A stretch of DNA of 12,871 nucleotides from Planctomycetaceae bacterium (GTDB lineage Bacteria; Planctomycetota; Planctomycetia; Pirellulales; Pirellulaceae): NCBI GenBank assembly GCA_007133715.1, contig SLMF01000570.1:1-12871 (forward strand), in the 5' to 3' direction. Shown in pieces: positions 6,775-12,871 of the stretch; positions within the stretch are counted from its first letter, which is position 1; each line of letters begins with the position of its first letter. The position numbers and the translations under genes were made by a program. The notes under the pieces were generated by a model. It was not told the DNA's origin and made no database searches. It was given only the letters and a program-made list of their open reading frames with translations.

Positions 6775-8041
6775 TCGCAAGTACATCGTGGAGAATCCGG
6801 AGCTTGTCCAGCAAAACTGCCAGCGTCGTCTGGCGGAGGTGGACGTACAGCAGTTGGTCGAACTGGAGCGGCAGCGGCGGGAGAAACTGACCCGAGTCCA
6901 GCAGTTGAATCGGCGGGCGAACGACGTTTCGAAGACGATTGGTCAGGCGGTTGACGAGCGGGAGCGCGAGGCGCGCAAGGCGGAGGGACGTCGGTTGCGT
7001 GCGGAGAAGGACGCGGCTCAGTTCGAGCACGACCAGCTGGAGGCAGCCATCCAGCAGTTGCAGCTGGCCATCCCCAATCTAACCCATCCCGAGGTGCCGA
7101 TTGGGGACGAGCAAGCCAGTCGGGAGTTACGCCGGGGCGCGACGCCGTTGCCCGAATTCGATTTTGCCCCGCAGGACCATGTCGCGATTTGCGAGCGTTT
7201 GGATCTCCTGGATCTGGCGGGCGGCGCGCGGACCACGGGGCACGGTTTCTATTTTCTCAAGAACGAAGCCGTCTTGTTGGAGCTGGCGTTGCAACGTTAT
7301 GCCTTGGACGTGCTGTTGGAGGCCGGTTTCACGCCCACGATCACGCCGGATCTGGCGCGCGATGCGATCGTGGCCGGTGCCGGCTTCTTGCCCCGCGGGC
7401 CGGAGACGCAGATCTACAGCATCGAGAACTCGGACCTCAGTCTCGTCGCCACGGCGGAGATCACGCTGGGCGGACTGTACGCCGAACAAACCGTGCCTGC
7501 CGAGCAATTGCCGATCAAGCTGTGCGGCATCAGTCACTGTTACCGGACGGAGGCGGGAGCGCACGGGCGGGCCACGCGTGGCATCTACCGGGTCCATCAG
7601 TTTACCAAGCTCGAGATGTTCGCCTTTACACTGCCCGAGCAGAGCGAGGCCATGCTGGACCATTTCTGCGAGCTGGAGTGCCGGATATTCGACGGCTTGG
7701 AGATCCCCTACCGGGTGATCGACACGGCGACGGGCGATTTGGGAGGTCCCGCTTATCGCAAATTCGATTTGGAAGCGTGGATGCCGGGTCGTGGCGACTT
7801 TGGCGAGGTGACCAGCACGTCGAACTGCACCGATTATCAAGCGCGGCGGATGCAGGTGCGTTACAAGATCACGGGGCAGAAGGGGACCCGGTTCGTACAC
7901 ACCCTGAATGGTACGGCAGTGGCCATCAGCCGCGCGCTGATCGCTCTGTTGGAAAACCACCAGCAGGCGGATGGTTCCGTCGTGATCCCTTCGGTGCTCC
8001 GCCCCTGGGTAGGTAAAGACCGGATCGCGGCGCCCGCTTAA
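6767..8041 (+). CDS. serS: Seryl-tRNA synthetase
   Basis: This enzyme charges tRNA-Ser (and tRNA-Sec where present) with serine. The 424-residue product has the usual layout: an N-terminal antiparallel coiled coil (about 30-100, rich in Gln, Glu and Arg) that grips the long variable arm of the tRNA, then a class II catalytic core. The serine-binding TAE loop is at 229-231, motif 2 runs about 254-285 (GISHCYRTEAGAHGRATRGI, HQFTKLEMF) and motif 3 about 378-398 (HTLNGTAVAISRALIALLENH). Length and order match the bacterial family. The ATG at 6767 lies inside the end of the dipeptidase gene (shared bases ATGCTTGA), so translation is probably coupled. It is followed by purD 26 bases later, in a likely common operon. 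Confidence 0.98.
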   Translation: MLDRKYIVENPELVQQNCQRRLAEVDVQQLVELERQRREKLTRVQQLNRRANDVSKTIGQAVDEREREARKAEGRRLRAEKDAAQFEHDQLEAAIQQLQLAIPNLTHPEVPIGDEQASRELRRGATPLPEFDFAPQDHVAICERLDLLDLAGGARTTGHGFYFLKNEAVLLELALQRYALDVLLEAGFTPTITPDLARDAIVAGAGFLPRGPETQIYSIENSDLSLVATAEITLGGLYAEQTVPAEQLPIKLCGISHCYRTEAGAHGRATRGIYRVHQFTKLEMFAFTLPEQSEAMLDHFCELECRIFDGLEIPYRVIDTATGDLGGPAYRKFDLEAWMPGRGDFGEVTSTSNCTDYQARRMQVRYKITGQKGTRFVHTLNGTAVAISRALIALLENHQQADGSVVIPSVLRPWVGKDRIAAPA

Positions 8042-8067
8042 CACGCTAGAAAGGAACGTCGAGTTCG

Positions 8068-9357
8068 ATGAATGTTTTGATTGTGGGCAATGGCGGGCGC
8101 GAGCACGCGTTAGCTTGGAAGATCGGGCAGAGTCCGCGGGTCGAGCAGGTCTATGTGGCGCCGGGCAATGCGGGGACAGCCGAGGACGCGGTGAACGTCA
8201 ACTTGGCGGCCGATGATTTCCCCGCCCTGATCGATTTCGCCCGTACCAATGCGGTCGGGCTGACGGTGGTCGGTCCCGAAGCCCCGCTGGCCGAGGGGAT
8301 AGTGGACGCCTTCCAGGCGGCGAAACTACGGGTCTTCGGCCCCACGCGCAAGGCGGCCCGCTTGGAGGCCAGCAAGGTCTTTTGCAAACAGCTCCTGCGG
8401 CACGCGGATGTGCCGTCCGCCGATTTCCAGATCTTCCGCAACGCCGAGGACGCCGAGCAATTCATCCTGGAACGTTACCCCGAGGAAGGGCAGGTGGCGC
8501 CGGTGGTCGTGAAAGCCGCAGGGCTGGCTGCCGGTAAGGGCGTGATTGTTTGCTCGCACCGCGAGGATGCCCTGCAAGCCATCGATCGGATCGCTCGCCA
8601 GGAAGAGTTCGGTGAGGCGGGCCGGGAGATGGTGATCGAAGAGCGTTTGGACGGTCAGGAAGCCAGCGTGTTGGCGATCACCGACGGGCGCACCCTGTTG
8701 ACGTTGCCTCCGGCACAGGATCACAAGCCGGCCTATGACCAAGACCTTGGCCCCAATACGGGTGGCATGGGGGCCTACAGCCCTGCTCCGCTGGTGGACG
8801 AGGCCCTCCAGTCTTGGATAAACGAGCATGTTTTTGTGCCGACCGTGCATGCGCTGAAACGCTCCCGCACGCCGTTCCAGGGCGTGCTTTATGCCGGTTT
8901 GATGCTCACCCGTCAGGGCCCGAAGGTACTGGAATACAATGTGCGGTTCGGGGATCCGGAATGCCAGCCGATTTTGATGCGACTGCAGAGCGATTTGGTG
9001 GAGGTTTTGGAGTTAGCGGTGGACGGGCGTTTGGACCAGGCGGAGCCCCTGCGTTGGGATCCGCGTCCTGCGGTGTGTGTTGTGATGGCCAGTGAAGGCT
9101 ATCCGGGTTCGTATGCGACGGGCAAGCCGATTCGCGGATTGGCGGAAGCGGCCCAATTACCGGACGTCAAGGTATTTCACGCGGGGACGGCGGAGCGGAA
9201 CGGTCAGATTGTCAATGCGGGCGGGCGCGTGCTGGGGGTGACCGCCTTGGGGGATTCGATTGCGGAGGCGAAACAACAGGCTTACAAAGCCGTGCGGTGC
9301 ATTCGCTGGGAGGGGGCCTGGTGCCGTAAAGACATTTCGGATAAAGCCTTGGCATAG
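8068..9357 (+). CDS. purD: Phosphoribosylamine--glycine ligase (GAR synthetase)
   Basis: PurD performs the second step of purine synthesis, joining phosphoribosylamine and glycine with ATP. The 429-residue product matches the monofunctional bacterial enzyme. In order: GNGGREHALAWK (7-18) and GPEAPLAEGIVDAF (69-82) of the N-domain, the ATP-grasp region with VVVKAAGLAAGKGVIVC (146-162), EERLDGQEASV (191-201), PPAQDHKPAYDQDLGPNTGG (214-233), the metal-binding EYNVRFGDPECQ (289-300), and a C-domain ending AYKAVRCIRWEG. No purM or purN fusion is present and no other pur gene is in the window. An AAAGGAA site lies 11 bases before the ATG. The gene follows serS by 26 bases and is probably the last gene of the dipeptidase-serS-purD run, as a separate promoter candidate lies downstream. 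Confidence 0.98.
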   Translation: MNVLIVGNGGREHALAWKIGQSPRVEQVYVAPGNAGTAEDAVNVNLAADDFPALIDFARTNAVGLTVVGPEAPLAEGIVDAFQAAKLRVFGPTRKAARLEASKVFCKQLLRHADVPSADFQIFRNAEDAEQFILERYPEEGQVAPVVVKAAGLAAGKGVIVCSHREDALQAIDRIARQEEFGEAGREMVIEERLDGQEASVLAITDGRTLLTLPPAQDHKPAYDQDLGPNTGGMGAYSPAPLVDEALQSWINEHVFVPTVHALKRSRTPFQGVLYAGLMLTRQGPKVLEYNVRFGDPECQPILMRLQSDLVEVLELAVDGRLDQAEPLRWDPRPAVCVVMASEGYPGSYATGKPIRGLAEAAQLPDVKVFHAGTAERNGQIVNAGGRVLGVTALGDSIAEAKQQAYKAVRCIRWEGAWCRKDISDKALA

Positions 9358-9374
9358 GCGGGGGCTTGGGAAGC

Positions 9375-9401
9375 TTGCACATGCCTGCCGGGGCGTATAA
9401 G
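9375..9401 (+). promoter_or_regulatory. Candidate promoter for the oxidoreductase-HEAT gene pair
   Basis: TTGCAC (9375-9380) and TATAAG (9396-9401) resemble sigma-70 elements (four and five of six bases) with a 15-base spacer, slightly short. It lies in the 145-base gap after purD, about 100 bases before the oxidoreductase start. Nothing else recognisable is in this gap; no terminator for purD is evident. Confidence 0.4.
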
Positions 9402-9502
9402 ATCCGAGACGAGGATTGCTGGCCGGACGGTATCTGCGTCCTCCAGGAACCCGCGAGACGGAGTTCAATTCTTTTTGAGTGTCATTTTGGGAAAGGTCAA
9501 TG

Positions 9503-10855
9503 ATGAGCAATCGCAAGAAGGAGCTGTCGCGGCGGAGCTTCTTGAAAACCGGCGGGGCAGCCACCGCAACCGGCATCGCGCTGCCTTACTTCCTTCCTTC
9601 GGGCGTATTGGGAGCGGACGACGCGGCTCCCAGCGAGCGCCTGACGTTCGGCTTCATCGGCGTAGGCGGCATGGGGGGTGGCCACCTGCGAGGGATGCGT
9701 GGCCGGATGGATCGGGGCCAAGCGAACATCGCGGCGGTGTGTGATGTGGACGAGGGCCGTCTGGAGAACGCTTCGCGAGCCGCCGGGCCGCAGGCGGATG
9801 TCTATCGCGACTACCGCTATATCCTGGACCGCGACGACATCGACGCGGTGGTGATTTCCACGCCCGATCACCTGCACGCGCTGCAGACCGTGCATGCGGC
9901 CGAAGCGGGCAAGCATGTCTATGTGGAGAAGCCCGCCTGCTGCACGATCGAAGAGGGCCGGGCGATGATCGAGGTCTGCAACCGCAACCACATTGCCGTC
10001 CAAGTCGGCTCGCAAGGTCGCAGCCAACCGGAGGCTTATCTGTCCCACCGTTACCTGGCCAATGGGAACATCGGCGACGTCAGCCGGGTGGACTGCTGGC
10101 ACTACCCCAGTCCGCAGGGTGGTACGGCCCCGGATCGGGATCCGCCGGAGAACATGGATTGGGACATGTGGTTGGGTCCCTTGCGTTATCGTCCTTACAA
10201 TCCGGGTTATGCCCATGGCACGTTCCGTTGGATGATGGAATCGGGCGGCGGTCAGATCCGCGACCGCGGGGCTCACGTGATGAGTTGTGCGATGTGGTGG
10301 ATGGGTGCGGACGGCACGGGCCCGGTGGAGATCGAGGCGACGGGTCGAGCGCCCTCGCGTGGCTTGTGGGATTCGGCGGTGACGATCAACGTCACGTACA
10401 CGTTCAAGGACCCGGATTGGGTGTTGACGTGGAACCAGCCGGGCAACCCGGTCCCCCCGGAGGAGCGTACGGGACGTGAGCCGGGCGGGCGGATCTCGCG
10501 TCCCGGTTATGGGGCTCTGTACACGGGCAGCGACGGCACGTTCCACCACTGGGGTGGTGACGGCGGCACCTGGGCCGAGCGTAAGGCTCGCGAGTGGGAG
10601 CCGGGTCCGGGAGCCGAGGACGTTCGCCGCAGTCCGGGGCACATGGAGGATTGGTTCCACGGGATCCGAACCGGCGAGAAGACGATCATGAATGTGGAAG
10701 CCGGTGTGGACGTGTCGATCCTGACGATTCTGGGCAATTTGTCCTTTGTGTTAGGCCGCAAGCTCCACTGGGATCACAGCAAGCGGGAGATTGTGGGAGA
10801 CGAATTCGCGCGGCGTCTGATGGGGCGTCCCGAGCGGTATCCTTACGTGATTTAG
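9503..10855 (+). CDS. Tat-exported Gfo/Idh/MocA family oxidoreductase
   Basis: This 450-residue protein begins with a twin-arginine signal (SRRSFLK at 9-15, followed by a small-residue stretch GGAATATGIALPYFLP), so it should leave the cytoplasm folded with its cofactor. After it comes an NAD(P)-binding fold: FIGVGGMGGG (51-60, the GxGxxG loop), CDVD (80-83), VISTPDHLHA (117-126) and the family EKP motif (142-144, VEKPACC). The C-terminal part has the W and G-rich stretches common in planctomycete members (DMWLGP 221-226, GGQIRDRGAH 249-258, GHMEDWFHGIRTG 379-391). Such enzymes act on sugars or inositols; the substrate is unknown. Two ATG codons lie at 9500 and 9503; the second has the better distance (6 bases) from GGAAAGG. 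The GTG at 9479 is less likely. The frame runs on without a break to TAG-free stop TAG at 10853-10855. The HEAT-like gene follows 68 bases later. Confidence 0.93.
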   Translation: MSNRKKELSRRSFLKTGGAATATGIALPYFLPSGVLGADDAAPSERLTFGFIGVGGMGGGHLRGMRGRMDRGQANIAAVCDVDEGRLENASRAAGPQADVYRDYRYILDRDDIDAVVISTPDHLHALQTVHAAEAGKHVYVEKPACCTIEEGRAMIEVCNRNHIAVQVGSQGRSQPEAYLSHRYLANGNIGDVSRVDCWHYPSPQGGTAPDRDPPENMDWDMWLGPLRYRPYNPGYAHGTFRWMMESGGGQIRDRGAHVMSCAMWWMGADGTGPVEIEATGRAPSRGLWDSAVTINVTYTFKDPDWVLTWNQPGNPVPPEERTGREPGGRISRPGYGALYTGSDGTFHHWGGDGGTWAERKAREWEPGPGAEDVRRSPGHMEDWFHGIRTGEKTIMNVEAGVDVSILTILGNLSFVLGRKLHWDHSKREIVGDEFARRLMGRPERYPYVI

Positions 10856-10923
10856 GCACGATTCCTGGTTTGGCAGCGGATGGACAACGATTATTTTTCC
10901 CTCTTTTGACGAGGTTTATCACG

Positions 10924-11508
10924 ATGGAAGCCGAAGAACTGACCCTTGAACTGCTGGTCGAGCAGATCCAGAGCACCAATCACGACGCGCGGGCGGCGGC
11001 TCGCGATGCGGCGGGCCAAGTCGGTGCGCCGGCCATCGCACCCTTGGCGGGAATTGCCATGGAAGGGGAATTCGAGATCGCGCGGGCGGCCAATCGGGCC
11101 ATGCAGAACGTGGTCTATCATGCGGGGCGTCCCGGCGCGGCGGAGGAAGCCGCGGCGGTGGCGGCCGAGTTGGTCGCGTTGATTTCGGACGAACCGCCGA
11201 TGCAGTTTCGCCGCGATGTGCTGTGGATGACGTGGCAGATCGCCGGGGCGGAAGCGGTGGACCCGGTCGCCGCCCTGCTGCAGCACGAGCAGCTGCGGGA
11301 GGACGCGGTGATGTGTTTGGAAGGGCTGCCGGTCGACGAGGCGGTGGAGGCGCTCAAAGCGGGTCTGGAAGCCGCGCCGGAAGATTTCAAACCGGCCGTC
11401 GCACACGCCTTGCGCAAACGGGGCGTCGAGGTCCCGGATGTGCCCGATCTGCGACTGGTGCCCACTCGGGAGACCGACGTGGTGCCCGTGGGAAGGCCGG
11501 TCACCTAG
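10924..11508 (+). CDS. HEAT-like repeat protein of unknown function
   Basis: This is a 194-residue, alanine- and glutamate-rich protein predicted to be almost wholly helical, without signal peptide or membrane segment. Paired-helix units resembling HEAT repeats can be seen: about 7-37 (ELTLELLVEQIQ, DARAAARDAAGQVG), 38-62 (AIAPLAGIA, EIARAANRAMQNV), 96-120 (RRDVLWMTWQIAG, AVDPVAALLQ) and 124-165 (LREDAVMCLEGLP, DEAVEALKAGLEA, FKPAVAHALRKRG). The last 25 residues are proline-rich and probably disordered. HEAT arrays usually serve as protein-binding scaffolds. The ATG at 10924 is chosen because the sequence before it is the 3' end of the oxidoreductase in another frame; GAGG lies about 9 bases upstream. 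It probably shares a transcript with the oxidoreductase. I do not recognise a named family. Confidence 0.7.
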   Translation: MEAEELTLELLVEQIQSTNHDARAAARDAAGQVGAPAIAPLAGIAMEGEFEIARAANRAMQNVVYHAGRPGAAEEAAAVAAELVALISDEPPMQFRRDVLWMTWQIAGAEAVDPVAALLQHEQLREDAVMCLEGLPVDEAVEALKAGLEAAPEDFKPAVAHALRKRGVEVPDVPDLRLVPTRETDVVPVGRPVT

Positions 11509-11520
11509 ACTTTGCAACCC

Positions 11521-11563
11521 CAGCGCTTCCCGGGTGATCGACCGTGACGCCCGGGATGCGCTG
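11521..11563. terminator. Strong hairpin between the HEAT-like gene and the LRR lipoprotein
   Basis: CAGCGCTTCCCGGG (11521-11534) and CCCGGGATGCGCTG (11550-11563) pair at 13 of 14 positions around a 15-base loop, starting 12 bases after the HEAT-like stop. No run of T follows, so it would not be a classical intrinsic terminator on its own. It may end the upstream transcript with Rho, stabilise a 3' end, or affect the lipoprotein leader that follows. The structure is seen; the function is inferred. Confidence 0.5.
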
Positions 11564-11606
11564 CAGAGAGTCGGTATTTTGTGGAGCACGCAAACAAGGA
11601 GCAGCG

Positions 11607-12871
11607 ATGAGTTTCAGGTTCAGGTCGTGGTGGGCGGCAGGGATGGCAACGGTGTGTTTGGTCGTCGCAGGCTGCGGCATCGAACCGGACCCGGTGGTAC
11701 CTCCGCCGGAAGAGGTCCCGGCTCCCGTGGTGGAAGCCCCGCCGGATCCGGAGGAGTCCGTGACGCTCTCGGAGGAAGCGCTGGCGGCCGTGGCGAGGGT
11801 GGAAGCGCTCGAAGGCCGTGTCCAATACGATCCCCAAGGCCGCCAGCGTCTCGGTAGATGGCTCGCCAGGTTCCTTGAGCTCGACGGCCGTGTCCAATAC
11901 GATCCCCAAGGCCGCGTGATCGGCGTGGACCTCACCGCGCAAAGTGTCTCGGACGAAGAGGTCGAGCCGCTGCAGGCACTGACCGACCTCGAAGTCCTCT
12001 CCCTGCGAGGCGCGGAAATCAGCGATGCTTCCCTGGCCGTGATCTCCCGCCTCACCCAGTTGCAGCGGTTGGAGCTGAGCTACACCAGCATGACCGATGA
12101 CGGCCTGCAGCAGCTGGCGGCGCTCCAGGCGTTGAACGACCTCCGGCTGCACCGCATGACCAGCATGAGCGATGAAGCCCTGCTGGTCCTGCAGGAATTG
12201 CCGGAACTGGAGTACTTGTACCTGACGGACAACTACATCAGTGATACCGGCATGGGCTACATTGCCCAATTGCCGCGTGTCCGCATGCTGGATGTCCGTG
12301 GGAGCGACATGATCGGGGACAGCGGTCTGGAGCCGCTGATCGCGATGGAGTCGCTGGTGGCCCTGCGGGTCCGCAGCCGGTCGGTGGGTGACATCGGGAT
12401 GGAGTACCTGGCCCAGATGCCCCAGTTGCGGACGCTGGCGGTCGAGGATTCGTTAGGTTTGAGCGACTACGGGATGGAGCAGCTGGCGGCTTTGGAGCAG
12501 TTGGACGACCTGTCCGTCGCGCAAGCCTTCAACGTGACCGATGCCGGTCTGGAGCCGCTGGCCGGGCTGACGCAACTCCGCCGCTTGAACTTGCGGCGCC
12601 TGTCGCTCCATGGCGAGGGTTTGAACTACTTGAAGGATCTCAAGGAGTTGTGGACGCTGGATATCGGCGGCACCGCGATCGTCGATTCGGCTCTGGAATA
12701 CCTCCAGCAATTCCCCAGCTTGACCCGGTTGAATTTGATGATGACGCCGGTCACCGATGCCGGCATGGAACAGCTGGTCCAACTGGATCAGCTGACTTGG
12801 CTGAGTCTCCAGCAGACGTCGCTCACGGACGAGGCGGTCCCGTATCTGTCGCAGTTGACCAACCTGACGGA
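11607..12871 (+). CDS. Leucine-rich repeat lipoprotein (C-terminus beyond window)
   Basis: The frame opens at ATG 11607, after a perfect AAGGAG site at 11596-11601 with 5 bases between, and is still open at the window end (421 complete codons). The N-terminus is a lipoprotein signal: basic residues (RFRSWW), hydrophobic core and lipobox VAGC with the lipidated Cys at 23, so the protein should be membrane-anchored on the periplasmic side. A proline- and glutamate-rich linker follows (25-50). Residues 70-79 and 94-103 are identical (GRVQYDPQGR), reflecting a DNA duplication. Leucine-rich repeats begin around 104 and twelve complete units of 24-25 residues follow from 125, of the pattern LxxLxxLxLxxTxxTDxGLxxLxx, with a thirteenth starting at the edge. 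The units are unusually rich in methionine at the GM(E) position. Such LRR proteins are abundant in Planctomycetota and presumed to bind proteins; the ligand is unknown. Confidence 0.92.
   Translation, partial: MSFRFRSWWAAGMATVCLVVAGCGIEPDPVVPPPEEVPAPVVEAPPDPEESVTLSEEALAAVARVEALEGRVQYDPQGRQRLGRWLARFLELDGRVQYDPQGRVIGVDLTAQSVSDEEVEPLQALTDLEVLSLRGAEISDASLAVISRLTQLQRLELSYTSMTDDGLQQLAALQALNDLRLHRMTSMSDEALLVLQELPELEYLYLTDNYISDTGMGYIAQLPRVRMLDVRGSDMIGDSGLEPLIAMESLVALRVRSRSVGDIGMEYLAQMPQLRTLAVEDSLGLSDYGMEQLAALEQLDDLSVAQAFNVTDAGLEPLAGLTQLRRLNLRRLSLHGEGLNYLKDLKELWTLDIGGTAIVDSALEYLQQFPSLTRLNLMMTPVTDAGMEQLVQLDQLTWLSLQQTSLTDEAVPYLSQLTNLT
11805..11915 (+). repeat. In-frame direct repeat, 39-base copies with 72-base period
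   Basis: Bases 11805-11843 and 11877-11915 match at 37 of 39 positions, including 30 identical bases in a row (11814-11843 and 11886-11915). The period is 72 bases, exactly 24 codons, so the reading frame of the lipoprotein is kept and GRVQYDPQGR occurs twice. The 33 bases between the copies (11844-11876) do not match the sequence before the first copy or after the second. The near identity of the DNA, including silent positions, points to a recent event. Confidence 0.88.

Noticed and set aside
9479..9502. Oxidoreductase start at GTG 9479
   Set aside because: The ribosome-site-like GGAAAGG would then lie inside the gene; the ATG at 9503 places the twin-arginine signal near the N-terminus as usual.
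11844..11876. Insert between the direct repeats as a mini mobile element
   Set aside because: No inverted terminal repeats were found and the segment is only 33 bases; without other copies in the window a mobile origin cannot be supported.
11505..12269. 254-residue minus-strand open frame opposite the LRR lipoprotein, with a repeated AALGIVLDTA segment
   Set aside because: The repeated peptide is only the antisense reading of the direct repeat at 11805-11915. The plus strand has a lipobox, a perfect ribosome site and continuous LRR units.

Overview
The window is a GC-rich bacterial chromosome segment, most likely from a member of the Planctomycetota (Pirellulaceae-like). The main pointers are a DUF1571 protein, a Tat-signal Gfo/Idh/MocA oxidoreductase, a lipoprotein built of 24-25-residue leucine-rich repeats of the 'TDxGLxxL' type, and a ClpS with an HTYEYV core. 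This assignment rests on recognising families by eye, not on a search. Coding density is high and no gap without a gene exceeds 300 bases. I see no rRNA, tRNA, IS element, CRISPR array or phage gene.

Layout. (1) 1-2100, minus strand: a compact run read right to left. It encodes a glyoxalase-II-like MBL-fold hydrolase, a GNAT acetyltransferase and an N4-(beta-N-acetylglucosaminyl)-L-asparaginase-type Ntn hydrolase that leaves the window at base 1. Gaps of 21 and 12 bases suggest one transcript. (2) 2101-2366 is a divergent control region. (3) 2367-3334, plus strand: an exported DUF1571 protein closed by a strong intrinsic terminator. (4) 3428-4708, plus: enolase. (5) 4786-5145, minus: clpS, convergent with eno across a hairpin. 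(6) 5146-5370: a divergent control region with an AT-rich core. (7) 5371-9357, plus: M20 dipeptidase, serS and purD. The first two overlap by 8 bases and the third follows after 26, so this looks like a housekeeping operon joining peptide turnover, tRNA charging and purine synthesis. (8) 9503-11508, plus: the Tat-signal oxidoreductase followed by a small HEAT-like protein of unknown role. (9) 11607-end, plus: an LRR lipoprotein that runs off the window, preceded by a strong hairpin.

Most of the window is ordinary planctomycete core genome. I did not find a convincing undescribed multi-gene system. The items most worth a second look are an in-frame 39-base direct repeat (72-base period) just before the leucine-rich repeats of the lipoprotein, a ClpS whose N-degron pocket residues differ from the E. 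coli paradigm and which appears to start with TTG, and the uncharacterised HEAT-like gene coupled to the oxidoreductase.
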